Below, one piece after another: positions 45,951-58,153 of a stretch of 64,000 nucleotides of DNA. This stretch comes from Coptis chinensis (lineage: Eukaryota; Streptophyta; Magnoliopsida; Ranunculales; Ranunculaceae): NCBI GenBank assembly GCA_015680905.1, contig CM027379.1, positions 29,158,501 through 29,222,500 on the forward strand, read 5' to 3'. How positions within the stretch are numbered: the stretch's first letter is position 1; every line of letters starts with the position of its first letter. The notes under the pieces are model-generated. The model was not told where the DNA came from. It saw only the letters and a program-made list of their open reading frames with translations, and did no database searches. The translations under genes and the position numbers were made by a program.

Positions 45951-46846
45951 TGACATCTCTTATAGTCATACCTGAACAGTCTTTCGAAGATGTGTTGGGC
46001 ACCGAGACCTATGGACACTGGTTCCGACCACCGGGATCTGCTGATTAGGATGGCATCATCGCGGTAAGTGATGGCGAGTCATATTAACCACAACTTACTT
46101 GCTTATTTCTATGACCACGTTAAATTCTATTGTAATCAGGATGGAGATCAAGAATTCTCCGTCGTAGTCGATGACACGACACATGAATTCAATAAAAATT
46201 TGGTCGCCTTAGTTTTAGGAATACCAATACGATCTGTTCACACATGGGCATATATGGTGATAATGCATATCTTTATGATTATACATATTTCCATGATTAT
46301 TATGGGGAGGGTATTTCGAGTAATGGACCGGGGTGATATAGCATTGCCCTTGGTAGCCTTTCTTAAGCGTAGGCACCACCATGTTATTTATCCCGATGAA
46401 TATTTTGGGGAATGGCGGTTCATACGCAAGCGATCGGCTTGGTGACATTTTCCTCGCTTTAGGCTGAGGGGCCGCCACTATGACATTCCCGAAGTTTTGG
46501 TCACTAGTCTTAAGAGAGCCCAAACCATGAGGCATAAGTATCTTCTTATGCCTGTGTTGGTAAGCCGCATCATCGTAGTTGTTTTTGTATTCGTGCACAA
46601 TTCCACAGATTGGAAAAGGGTTGAAGTCATGAGACCCACCAATAGGGTGGTTAAGCTCATTGTGAATAATGACTTTTGGGATGGCGGTGCGATCCCCTCA
46701 TTTGGTCGCCCATTACATCCCATCGGACATAATAACACTTAACAGGTTAGCATTAGTAGATGATAAATGGCGGCAAGCTTGGCAAGTTATAATGGTGGCG
46801 GGATCTTGAAGGAACCTCATATCTTTAATGAGGAGGAGGATGCTTA
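45951..46846 (+). pseudogene. accessory ORF region of element C
   Basis: Related to the accessory ORF of A: FEDVLGTETYGHWF, LLAYFYDHVKFY, LVALVLGIPI and MRHKYLLMPVLVSRI (46530-46575). The last block is nearly identical to A. The region is broken in many places. Confidence 0.75.
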
Positions 46847-47838
46847 AAGCGGGGAGATAAGGTAAGTTTTTAGTTTTTTTAGTGTCCGCTTATGTCCCAA
46901 GCAATTTCATTTTTGTTAACCCCATAATGGGTGGAACTTCATTATAGAGTTGCGTCGGTTTATTTCCTATAGTAGTGCGTTCTAACTTTGTTTTGCGGAT
47001 GTTCACGAATTTCACGTTTCAATGGTATTTTTCCTACCCTCTTTATTTACAATACTTTGAGGACAAAGCATGATTCTTGTTTGGGGGCATAGAAACACGT
47101 GTAATTGAGGCATCTGTTAGGATATAAATATGTATAATATGCATTTGTTTTCTAGTTAAAACATTAAAAAAAAAAAAATTCAAAAATATAAATAAATAAG
47201 TTATGCTTTATACACTTAGGAATATTGGTATTGTTTTCTTTCTCCATGCTTTAACAATCTAGAAGTCTCAATGAAGCTTTTGCATCAGAATAATTGCTAG
47301 AACTTAGGTTAATATATAGGTAATAATCTTTGCATCTATCTATAAATATATTACATGAGTATCTATGATTGTTTGCTTGATAAGTTTCTGAAATCTAGGC
47401 TAGAGTACTTATTCTACAAATCCTATGAGAATATAGCCTAAAAGCCTTATATGAGCGAAACATTTGAGAAATGACACAAGGAAGAAGTAAAAATCGGATA
47501 GAGATATCACACGTCCACTTGCTTGATCACTATGCCATATCTTAAGCGAGAATTTAGGGTCCTCTTTGGATCGATATAGCCGAAATTCAAACCTATGAAT
47601 TATTTTCCGCTAAGTAAGCCCCTCACGAGCCTTTCTTTAGCCTTCCATAAACCACAATTCCTTTACCACATTTACAAAAACAAAAACAAAATAGAAAAAA
47701 TAAATCAACCTACCCAATTTAGAATAAGTCCGAGAATAGAATGAGTGAAGAAAGAAGAAGAGAAAAACGTGTAAACAAAAATTAGTTAGTTGCTTCTAAT
47801 TTTAGTGAGCAAAAAAGAAGTTTCCATCCAAGGAAAAG

Positions 47839-47906
<68 letters not shown>

Positions 47907-48719
47907 AACTCCAAAAATAGAATAAAGGGAGTCAAAAAAGCCAAAGAAAAAGAAAAAGAAAAATATGGCTAAGGATGGAAACAAAGTATAGAAGCAAAAA
48001 GAAAATAACAAGGTTTTCTCTAAGTTACATAATATGAAGACTCTATTATCTCGGACTTGTCCTTTTTGAATATCCATTTCCTTCATTCTTAAACCATCTC
48101 CTAATCCCATGCAACACCTAATAAAGACCTCTAGCTCAATTAGGAATATGTTAGTGTGATAGTAAGTGGCAGATGTGTTTGATCGACCCCGGCTTCCTTG
48201 TTGTCATTGAGATTGTAAGGTAAAGTGTGCCCACCGCATTTGGAGTAGCTTAAACTTGAGTGGAAAAATCAGAGTGGTTTTGTCTTGACATTTATGTGAG
48301 GACCTACTTAAGGGCGCTTATTCGAAGTTTTGAAAAAACGAACTGCTAGGCATTTCATAGTATTACTCATAGTATATATATTTGTATCATAGATGATTGA
48401 TTATTATGCATATATTAGCTTAGGTTTTTGACTTGGTTATTCTTATTCATTTGCTAGTGAGATGTATAGATAGTTGGGACATGAATGAGGAAACAATAGT
48501 TTTATTTCTTAGTCGTTGTAGTATAGTTGAAGTTTGTGAGTACCTTCACTGGAAAACTCTCCGAGGCTATAACCTCGTCCACTAGGGAATTCCTAGTGGT
48601 TTAAGGCCTTATTGCATAGGGTCAATGCAATCGCACTCAGTGAAACGAGAGTAGATAGAACTCCATTTTTGGTCACTTATTTTAATTTCTCATCTTTGCT
48701 TGAGGACAAGCAAAATGCT
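46847..48719 (+). other. Element C 3' non-coding region
   Basis: Aligns with 28314-30171 of A. It holds a polypurine-like motif (47079-47088, after TTTGAGGACAAAGC) and a long (TA)n run. No gene. Confidence 0.75.
47842..47901. repeat. (TA)30 microsatellite
   Basis: About 30 TA units in the 3' non-coding region of C. Element A has short TAAA-type sequence at the same place, so the run expanded in the C lineage. Confidence 0.95.
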
Positions 48720-48733
48720 GTTTGGGGGTGGTT
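48720..48733 (+). promoter_or_regulatory. Element C polypurine tract
   Basis: GTTTGGGGGTGGTT lies directly before the 3' LTR, following CTTGAGGACAAGCAAAATGC. Confidence 0.9.
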
Positions 48734-50209
48734 TGATAAGAGCCCAAAACTGTAGTTTTAACCTTTTAACAGTTATACTTTTGGACCAATTATGTGAGTA
48801 ATAATTAAGAGTTAACACTGATTACGTGTTTTTATGCATTTCAGGCTTCAAAGTCCATTATGTGCAGAAATGTGCCACTTTAGTGAGATAAAGGAGAAAA
48901 GGTCGGTTATTAAGGAGTTCCGTGATTAAAGGCCAAGATTCAAGAAGACAAAGCCTTCCTAAAGCTCGGTCAAAAGCTGAAAAGTCGACACGGGCTGAAA
49001 CAGCACACACAAGTCCACAGAACTTCCAAAGCCGTATCTTTGGACTCAGACCTCGGAATTGGGCCTACCTTATGTCAAAACGACCGGCTCGGAAAGAGCT
49101 TTCCAATGGTCTAAGCCTTGACCCAATTAGAGGAGCAGAAATGGACGAAAAGTCTGTGGAAGCTAACTGCAGCTGAAGAGGCCTTTTTGGACTAAAAGAA
49201 TTGGGTTTTGGGCCTGATTCTCTGGCCCAAAACATGGCTCCAAGCCCATGCACGATTTTTGGATCTGAAAGTATAAAAACAAAAGTTTAGCTCTTTGTTA
49301 ATGGTAGCTAGTTAGACCTAAATTAATATAGATAATTCTAGATCTGTTTTCATTAATTAAATTAAGCTTTAGTTCCATTTTCAATTCTTGTTTTAGATTA
49401 AGTCTTTGAATCATTGTTCTTGATTGATTAGATAAATAAAATAGTTGTTTTCTCAATTTTGAATTGTGTTATTTCAATTTATAGATATGATTTTAATTCT
49501 TGTTGATTATCATTCCGTAGTTTAAATAGATTGAACCATTGTTAGTTAATTTAGTTAAGTTAGAATTTGAATATGATGTGTAGTTATAATGAAATGGGAA
49601 ATGATGGTTTGATGACTCAAGGCTAAAACCTCCATTAGAGGGGTTGATGAAGCCTTGATGAAAACTTAGTGGTATAGTGTAGAAACATTGTAGAATCTAT
49701 TCCAATCTAGAAGGTCGTGATTTGCCATGAGAATGGGTGGACGACCTCACATGCTAGTTAGTACTCGGTAGAAATGCCATGAACACTAGGGATTAGAACT
49801 CGAATTTCTTGCCGTAAGAACGTAAGAATCGAGATACAAGAATCTATGTTAGGCTATTAAGTTGGAATCGAGGTGGATTCAATTCCCCTCTAATCCTTTA
49901 TCTAGATTCAAGCACAATCATATTTCCATAGCATTAAGTAGTTAAAATCAAGTAATCAAATTCAGTAAGTATCGTAGCATATCACCTTCGTAAAGCTCTC
50001 ATTGACTTAAGACCGACTAATTAGATTAGAAAACATTCCATGCTAGAGCACTAGGAGTGGAACGAACTTTCTACTCCACTATATCTCATAGGATTGAGAG
50101 TAGAGAAAACTTTGATAAATATAAGCATCATAAGATTAGTTTAGTTTACTTACGTTTTGAGTTCATCGTTCATTTCGTAGGTAGACTATTCAATTTTATC
50201 CTTTTATCA
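48734..50209 (+). repeat. Element C 3' LTR
   Basis: 1476 bp, nearly identical to the 5' LTR (about 20 differences by eye, mostly in the first 500 bases). Confidence 0.94.
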
Positions 50210-50214
50210 GTTAT

Positions 50215-51913
50215 CAACTTATATACTACCTATGAGTGTGTTGGATATGATAGAGAGCATTTGTAGGAATTTTCTATGGAATGGTCTAGATTGCCTTCAG
50301 TCACATGCTTTGGTAGGATGGGAGGAAGTATGCTACCCATATGATGAAGGAGGAGTGGGGATAAGGAATGTGAGAATACTGAATAAGGCAGCAAACCTTA
50401 AACATTTATGGCATTTGATATCAAGGAAGGATAGCTTATGGGTAGCATGGGTATGGAAGAATTTGATCAAGACCAAGAATTTCTGGAGCATGAAGGTACC
50501 GCATAATAGTTCTTGGGGATGGAGAGCAATCCTTAATAGTAGAGTGGAAGGGAAAGGAATAGCAGTGCATCAGATTGGGAATGGACAAGATACACTATTC
50601 TGGCAAGATCCATGGCATCCGAGAGGTATTTTAAAGCAAGCTTTCCCGCAAAATTATACGTATAACACCTTATGCCATATGAAGGCACCGGTTGCAAACT
50701 TTATAAATGAGGGCGAATGGATCATTCCACCACACATGGAGAATGAATGTAGAGAGATTGTGACAGAAATGAGAGAAGAGATAACACTGGGAAGAGGAAA
50801 TGATAGAGTGGTATGGACTGATTCTCTACAAGGGGAATATCAGCTGAAAGACATACCAATCTTTAAGGAGGAAGCTACAATCTAATGACTGCATAAGTTA
50901 ATTTGGTTCTAGATTCGTATACCCAAACATTCTTTCATTGGGTGGATGGTCATGAAACACATTATGAAAACCTTGAGCAAGCTATTTGAGTTCAAGGTGG
51001 TTCGATCAAAATTATGTGTTCTCTATTGGAAAGAGGATGAAACAGAGCAACACTTGATGTATATATCGTAGAATATCTTATACATCGCAAGTTATAGAAG
51101 GCAAACTGCACAGACATGGCAGGAGGAGATTTAGTGGGTGCTGCGAACAAGTAATGGGAAAGGTGGGGAACAAGATTCAATAAAGATGATGGTGAATGCG
51201 TTCTTCTACTGGATATGGCAAGAAAGAAACAATAGAATCTTTAAGAATCAACACCGACAATCACAGGAGCTCATTCATGGAATCATTGGAGATGTAAAAA
51301 TCAAGATCCAAGGAACAAGGTACAAGATGAAGGAAGGACCAGAGAGGCAGAAATTCATGGAGACTTGGAATGCTAGCACCGAAGTAAGGAAGGAGGAGAT
51401 ACAGTACTACAAATGGAATAGAGCTGGAAGTGGTACATACATTTTAAACTCTGATGGAACGTTACAAGGCTTGATAGGAGGATGGGCTTCAGTGGTTCGA
51501 GATGATACAGGAGAGGTAATAGTTGTGGCCCATGGAAAATCAAAGTACCATTCTATTGCTTTAATAGAACTACAGGGGTTGCATCAAGGGCTGAAGATCG
51601 CAAGAGGGAAAAACATAAAAAGACTGCAAGCACAGACAGACTCATCAAATGTGGTTTCCTTTGTCAAAAATAAAGGAAGCCACCCTTGGCAAGCCAATCA
51701 GATTATGGACGAAATCCAATGGATGATTCAAGAATTAGAGTTTTTTTTTATTTAATTTATGTATTTAGAGAATCTAATAGACTGGCAGATGCATTAGCAT
51801 CAAATGTACATGTAGTAAGTGTTATGAACCTAAACCTTAGCTCATTATCATTAGATGTTAGGAATATTGTAATTGAGGATGTTAGCGGGAAAAAGTACAT
51901 GAGATGTAAGTGA
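50215..51913 (+). pseudogene. LINE H ORF2, thumb, zf-RVT and RNase H part
   Basis: MIESICRNFLWNG and GGVGIRNVRILNKAANLKHL belong to the segment after RT, and GNGQDTLFWQDPW to the linker. A zf-RVT-like region is poorly kept after 50885. The RNase H domain (51420-51800) shows NSDGTLQGLIGGWASVVRD, AQTDSSNVVSF and FRESNRLADALASN. It ends with VIEDVSGKKYMRCK at 51913. Breaks are visible near 50885 and 51750, where a T run precedes a shift of frame. RNase H at the C terminus marks the plant L1 branch that acquired this domain. Confidence 0.88.
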
Positions 51914-52001
51914 CTCAATGCAAGTTATTTTTTTGATTATCAATAAAGGGGTAGGGGACTTTGTTAAAAACCCCGCTTGCCAACCAAAAAAAAAAAAAAA
52001 A
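50215..52001 (+). mobile_element. LINE H, second part, with poly(A) tail
   Basis: Continuation of LINE H after element C. The ORF2 frame resumes after the gttat duplication. It ends with a short 3' UTR and an A run (51986-52001). Gag of B follows at once (CLSLNHIDATYPL). Confidence 0.92.
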
Positions 52002-52560
52002 TGTCTAAGCTTAAATCATATAGATGCCACCTATCCCTTGATCACAAACCTATCATCACTTCAGCCAGAAGAAGTATGTGCTTTCAATGTACCTAATGCA
52101 CCATGGAGACAACATCCAAACTTTGCATGGACAAACATTCCACAAAACCAAACACCACCAGGTTTCAACAAACCAACAAATACCTTTAGACAAGGACAAG
52201 GAAAATGTGCCTATAACAATCAGAACAAAGCATTGGTTTAATTCCAGTTTAACCAGAACTATCAAAACCAACCTATCATCAACCAAAGAGACCTACTTCC
52301 CGTTACACCATCAACTAGTGTCCAAACAGATAAGCCCACCGAAATAATGCTATCTATCATGAAATAGCAAACTCAGATCCTAGCATCCAAGCAACAATCT
52401 CTGAACTTGTTAGCCCAAGATAAAACCCAGAAAGGTGTGTTCCATGGTCAAGCTATTCCTAATCCTAAACCAACAAACACAGCCTTTGAAGCAACAAGTG
52501 ACGTGAACAAAGCAAAGGCTAAAAACTTTTTCCTTTCCATTCCATCTTTCACTTGAAGGG
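52002..52560 (+). pseudogene. Element B gag, C-terminal part
   Basis: Resumes with CLSLNHIDATYPL and continues with EEVCAFNVPNAPWRQHPNF, a Gln/Asn-rich stretch and GVFHGQAIPNPKPTNTAFEA. It matches the gag tails of A, C and D. No protease block follows. Confidence 0.78.
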
Positions 52561-54411
52561 GATACATCAATAAGGTAACCAGACCTCTCCACTTGGAGGG
52601 TGTGGATGTAAGTATCGGAGCCTTAGTCCATAGTATATCTCGTATATTCTTTGTAAAACACTTTTTACTCGTCGTTGGAGTAAGTGTGAACCTGTGGAGC
52701 GAGTATACAAAATTTTTTTTCTTTATTTTACACTTCTTTTTCAAAAATGTTTGATTTTTTTGTGCTATTAATGATAGATTCTCGATACATTAATAGTTAA
52801 GTGATTTTTCAAAATGGGCAATGGATTTTACACGGACCAACCCCTAGAACTACGCAATCTAGGGTCGGTTTGAGATCAGCTTTGCTTACTAAGGGTTGCC
52901 TATATCACCAAGCTATTCGCCTGGGTCAGGACATTCCATGTCTTGCGCAGTAAATCTCCCAACTCACGTAACTGAAGCTCTGTCTGTTTAGATTGGGTTC
53001 GCCACAGAGCCAACACAGAAGTTGCCTAAAATTATCTGTTATGATTTGTTTTAAAGTTGTAACCTCTAGAATCACTGCTGTTGAGTACGAGTTTCTTAAA
53101 ATATCTCTCCATAGTTTTCAAAACCAGAAGATATAAAAAATGAAAATTATACGTCCGGAGTAACCAAAATGATACCGGATTAACGTATAATTTTATCTTC
53201 TTGGCAAAAACCTTTATATGGATAGAGATATATTTTGAATGAGAAAACAAATAAAAAAAAAAGAAAGACGAGGCGTCTCCAAACGAGAATTAAACAAATA
53301 GAGTAACCCAAAGTGATACTATTCTTCTCTATTTAATTCTATCTTTTTGCCTCCACCTATTTATTTTGTCTTGAGAATCTGACGTTAAAAGACTAAAAAG
53401 TTTCCAAAAAAATTCAAAAATTTCTTTTCTCAAAAATCTTTTCCCTCTTGTTTAAATCTTTTCCCTTTCTAAATCTTTCTCGTTTCTGAAAAACTTTTCA
53501 AAAATGTCTTCTGTAGCAAACAAAAACCCTCCACCTAGCAAGACTAGATGGATCAGTTTCAATGATTGTGTGCAAGCATTTCTTAGAGAACTGCAGCTTA
53601 AGATATGGACACATATACCAAAAATCATTCCTGGTTTAGGTAAGAGTTCATATGCACGTAAGAGACGAGCTAAGAGAGAAGGCTGGTGCTTAAATTGTCA
53701 AACATCAACTTGCCCATCTTCAACCTCATAATAATTTAGTTTTTATGGTTTTCATGTGCCAGCCACCTGCTCATCGAGCACATCTGAAGAGAGTAATTCA
53801 GCCGTCTGGTTGGGATTGACTCAAGTTTTCAAAAACTTTCAAGTCTTGGGGATTTGACTTAAAACGACCCACCTTTTTAAATTTTTTTGTCAAACTTATT
53901 CAAACCCCAAAAAAATTAATTAAAATTTTCTTTATGTTATCTGTACATATTTCCCTACAGTTCCTGTACAGTTCTTTCCATCATATGTTTTTCATCCACT
54001 ATTGGATGTGAGTGTATCCTATACCGTTACGTTACATTTTCAATGCTGATCATTTTGGTACTTCACGGGTCAAGATTGGATGAGTAACAAAGCATGGATC
54101 GGCTCTTGAATTTGGCAAGACACTGAGGACAAGTTCAAAATTTCCTGATTCATTTGGGCTTGGGCAAAAATTTCAAACTCTTAAAAGAGGCACGTGCCAT
54201 CAAACCCTTAAAACCACACGATCGCCCCTTCCCTTCTCCTCTATCCCAAAAATTCCCAACCATAGCCGCCTCCACTTAGCTTGTGCTTGTCCCCTTTTAG
54301 CTCGTGATCGCCCTACACCTCAACACACCACCACTCCAAAATTTTACATCCTTCCCCATTTTCAAGCCTCATTCCAACTTAAAACCCCAATTTTTCAAAT
54401 CACTACTCTAA
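52561..54411 (+). other. Element B non-coding region before accessory ORF
   Basis: Shares the CTCTCCACTTGGAGGGTGTGG block with the post-integrase region of C. A short open frame at 53504-53731 (SSVANKNPPPSKTRW, basic) has no recognisable domain. Near 54191 a CACGTG motif precedes a TTAAAA stretch and GATCGCCC repeats. Confidence 0.5.
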
Positions 54412-55275
54412 ATGGCTCGAGTTCTCAAAATCGTGTCGGAGCAAAAATTTCAAGATCTCTTCTATTACGATCTGTTTGAAGTGCATTTCAGGGCTGAGAT
54501 CAGAAGAAGAGGATGGAAACCCTTGGTTTTGTTGGAAGATACGGTATATTCTCCCTCTCTTACTCTTTCATTTTATAATTGCATGGTTAGAGGTTAAGAT
54601 GACCGCATTACGGTTGTTAAGGATGGCTACTCGTTAGAGCTCACCAAGGAGGTGGTGAGTGGTGTTATGGGGATTTCTTTGAATGCCTATGTTTAGATGG
54701 AACAGTCCCCAGACGGTAAGATCGTCGACGTGATGATGGTAGAGACACTTCTCGAGGGGGTTAAAAACCTCAAGTCTCATTGCGCTTATTAGAGTTCGCT
54801 ACGAAGGAACTAGCTAGCAATATCTCAGTGAACAACATACAACTTGCTAGGCTCAGCCAAACCTTCAAATATAGGTAAGGTGATACTTCACATTTTATGG
54901 ATTCTTCAAGAGGAGAAGAATAGCTTCTGCATCGTCTCCATTATCTTCAAGCAGCTCTGTAAACCAAAGAAGACAACTGCCCTTCTACCAGTGATGGTCA
55001 CCAAGATCATGCAACACTGGGGGTTACAAGCCACAGACGCCCTAGTGGAGGTCAAAGACACTACCACAGGTCCTATCTATGCCCACTGCATCCAGAAGTC
55101 ATGGCTTCCACCTGAAGCTAGAGCCGCTGAGCAAGCACGCCCGTCTGAGAAGGTGGATTACTTTGCTGAAGATGCCACTCGACAGTTCACTCAGCCCATG
55201 GATGGAATTCACATCCTCCATGGAGGCCAGAGGATTCTGCACTCATATCTCCACCAACTCAGGGTAACATCATAG
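54412..55275 (+). pseudogene. accessory ORF region of element B
   Basis: FQDLFYYDLFEVHF and GWKPLVLLEDTVYSPSLTLSFYN align with the start of the accessory region of A and C. An acidic or mixed C-terminal part (EARAAEQARPSEKVDYF) follows. It is diverged and broken. Confidence 0.65.
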
Positions 55276-57520
55276 CGGAACAACGGAATATCAGAGCGGA
55301 ACATCATACCCTTAGAAAGGAGTAACAGACCTTGTAGCAGGAGCAGCGATATTTTCAGCATAGTGTCACTAGAACATTGCAGAGCATCAGAGACGCGCTC
55401 CCGTGTAGTAATAGACATGCTAGGCCTCGACGTCAGCAAGGAGAAGGATTTTCTAGACGTCGAGATGAGTCACGCACGGATTCTGATTAGGATTCCTAGT
55501 GTCAGTATAGTTGGATCTATTTATTTTTATGTTTCTTTTTCACGTGTATGATGTAGTATAAGTTTAATTTTATGCTTAATATTATCTGCTTGTTTTATTT
55601 TGTTTGTGGAATTTGGTTTATGAGTAGAAGGTAAAACAGATACATCATGCCAAAATTTTCCATTTTTCTTTCATACATGTTTTCAAAAATACAAAAACCC
55701 AAAAAGATTTTATAGTTGAATAAATATTCCTAGTATAATAAACCATGTATTTCTTGTTTTATATCAAACAACCCAAGCCCCAAACTTATTTGGGGGGTGA
55801 CATATTTTCATCATGAAGAACATAATACATGTGTATTGCCATTTTTGCTCATGTTTCTATGGTAATCTCTTTTCTTATCTCTTCATACTTTGAGGACAAG
55901 CATAGTTCCATCATAGAGTTGGTATAGTAACACTTTGCAAAAACTAGGTATTTTCTATATAGTATATATAATAGTATATTTCTTCCTTTCTATTTTTTTT
56001 TTGAAAAAGACCAAAAATATTTTTTCGTTTAGTATTAAAAAGTTTTGTTTCCTTTTTCTATGATAAATAAAAAATTTAGAAGTCTCATTATAGCAATAGA
56101 GTAAGGACTTGTTATTCGTACTTAGACTAATATACGTACAATAGTTTCTGCATCTTTTCATGAATGACATGCATCAACATTTGTTTGTATATAGCAGAGA
56201 GTTTCCGAAGCCAAGGTTAGAACAATTAAGTTCCATATCCTATGAGAATCTAGCCATAAGCCTCATTTGAATGATTATTGAGTGATGACACAAAGGATGT
56301 CCGGATAGAAAGACAACACGTCCACTTGCTTGATTACCACGCCATATCCTATGAGGGAATTTAGGCCATTTTTGGATCGATACAGCCAAATAAACATTAA
56401 AAATCCAAAAATATAGTTTTCCTCTAGTTACCCCTCTTGAGCCTTCACCTTTTCTAAAAACCTTTTTATTCTTCAGCAATAATTCCTAACCCATCACAAC
56501 ACACAATAAAAAGTTTACCCAGCTGATGAGTAAACAACTAGATGGTTATAAAAAAAAGAGAAGAGAAGACCTTGTACAAAAATAGAATAGTTATTTGCTT
56601 AAAAAAGAAAAAGAAGAGAAAAGAAAAGAAAAGAAATCCAAAGGAGTAAAAAAAAATTGAATCTCCTAAAAGTTTAAAATAAAAAAGAGATGATATCAAA
56701 AACAAAAAGAATCAAAAGCAAAGTTAGAACTCCCAAAATTCAAAATCATATGGAGTCACAAAGCCAAAGGGCTAAAAGAATGTATCACGATTCTGAAGCA
56801 AAAGAATAAAATGAGGTTCTTCTCTAATTACAAATATCTTGAAGACCCAATTTCTTATCTTATAAGATTTTGTTTTTCTCTTCATTTTTCTTTCTAAACC
56901 ATCACCCTAGTCCCGTAACTCATAATAAAGACCTCTAGCTCGATTAGGAATAGGATAGTGTGATAGTAAGTGGCAAGCGTGATCAATAGACCCCGGTTCC
57001 TTTGGACGTCATTTGAGTATGCGAGGAATATAAATTCCTGCTGCACTTGAGAGAACGAACCTTGAGTGAATCTATCAAAGAGTTGTGATTGCAACACACC
57101 CCTCTGAGAACCCACCTTAAGGAAGCTCTCCAAAAGCCTCGGAAACAACTCTGCTTTTGCATTTCATTGCTCATGTTTTGTACAATTATCTTTAAATGCT
57201 TAAATTACTGTACATATGTTATTTTGAGTTCAAAGGAGCTTGTCCTTATTCACCGTTAATGAGATGTATGAACTTCTGAAAATAAATAAGGAAACAAGAC
57301 CCTTTGTACTAAATAGAAGAAGTTTGTGAGTACCTTTATTGGAAAACTCTCATGAGGCTTAAAGCTCATCCACTAGGGAATTCCTAGTGGTTTAAGACCT
57401 TATTGCATATGGTCAATGCAATCGCACTCTGCGAAACGAGATTAGTATAATTGATAATAAATCACTCATTTGTGATCTTAGTTTTTTCTCTCATCCTTGC
57501 TTGAGGACAAGAAAGATGCT
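55276..57520 (+). other. Element B 3' non-coding region
   Basis: A-rich, with a polypurine-like motif (55788-55800) and a TTTGAGGACAAGC box (55890). It parallels the 3' regions of A, C and D, including the conserved TTTTTGGATCGATA block near 56368. No gene. Confidence 0.7.
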
Positions 57521-57528
57521 ATTTGGGG
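57521..57528 (+). promoter_or_regulatory. Element B polypurine tract
   Basis: ATTTGGGG lies directly before the LTR start, after TGCTTGAGGACAAG. Confidence 0.8.
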
Positions 57529-58108
57529 TGATCAGCTCCCAAATGTGCGTTTTATTACCTGTATATTGCTGCATTACATTCTCTTATATTTAACAAAAAG
57601 ACAACTCATAGCTTTTACTGTCTTTTTCGGGTTAAGGAATATTTCAAACCACTTATCATAAAAGCTGCGTCTTAGCACCAAAAGGAGCATTAATCACGCT
57701 TATTATGAAGATTAGTAGCTGATATGGAAAAGTGCTGAAAAAGTCAAATCAACCGGTCAAAGTCAACAATCAAAGTCTTCAATTCAGAAGACCAAAGATA
57801 GAGGCCCTTATTTCAAATTATGAAGACTTATCCTTAAACCTATCTTGGTCAAGAAGGCACCAAAAAGCAAAAGCAAAAAAGCAAAAGTGAAAGTGAAAGG
57901 GGTGAGGTGTCTAGTTTATAATGAATGAGGGTAAATCTGTAAATGGCAAAAGTAGGGGTATATATATAATCAAAAAGCAAAGGAGAGAGAGCTCATCCAT
58001 TGTCTTGGGATCCAAACCATTTGGTTTGTTTATATTCTTGTCTTGTTTTTCAATTCATGTTTTTAATTTCTTGTTATTTTATTTTATTTCAATCAACTTG
58101 TTATTTCA
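57529..58108 (+). repeat. Element B 3' LTR, interrupted by LINE I
   Basis: Aligns with the 5' LTR from TGATCAGCTCCC to ACTTGTTATTTCA, where similarity stops. LINE I begins there and the rest of the LTR should lie beyond the window. Confidence 0.88.
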
Positions 58109-58153
58109 ATCAAGGACTCCTCCTCCTCTTGTTTTCATTGACTGATCTTCCCC

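Larger units (their letters stand above)
35261..50209 (+). mobile_element. Element C: Ty3/gypsy (Athila/Tat-type) element with gag-pol and accessory regions
   Basis: A 14.95-kb element bounded by exact 5-bp duplications gttat (35256-35260 and 50210-50214), inserted in LINE H. Parts: 5' LTR 35261-36735, PBS 36738-36750, leader, gag from 37290, protease, RT, RNase H and integrase to 42923, a further coding-like tract about 43900-45170, accessory region about 45950-46850, polypurine tract 48720-48733, 3' LTR 48734-50209. The LTRs differ by only about 1.5 percent (about half a million years at an assumed 1.3e-8), yet the interior is broken in dozens of places. It is the only element here with recognisable pol. 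Confidence 0.93.
17472..58108 (+). mobile_element. Element B: Ty3/gypsy (Athila/Tat-type) element, split by A, LINE H (with C) and LINE I
   Basis: Plus-strand order: 5' LTR 17472-18322, PBS, long leader to 19844, [element A], gag start 31592-32412, [LINE H with element C], gag remainder 52002-about 52560, 3' region with accessory ORF (54412-55275), polypurine tract 57521-57528, 3' LTR 57529-58108 cut by LINE I. Protease, RT, RNase H and integrase are not recognisable. The LTR family (TGATCAGCTCCC start) differs from that of A, C and D. Its LTRs differ at roughly 8 percent of the bases I compared, so it is older than A and C, as the nesting requires. It is broken. Confidence 0.85.

Noticed and set aside
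47790-48110. frames across the (TA)30 run
   Set aside because: They consist of alternating Ile/Tyr produced by the microsatellite.
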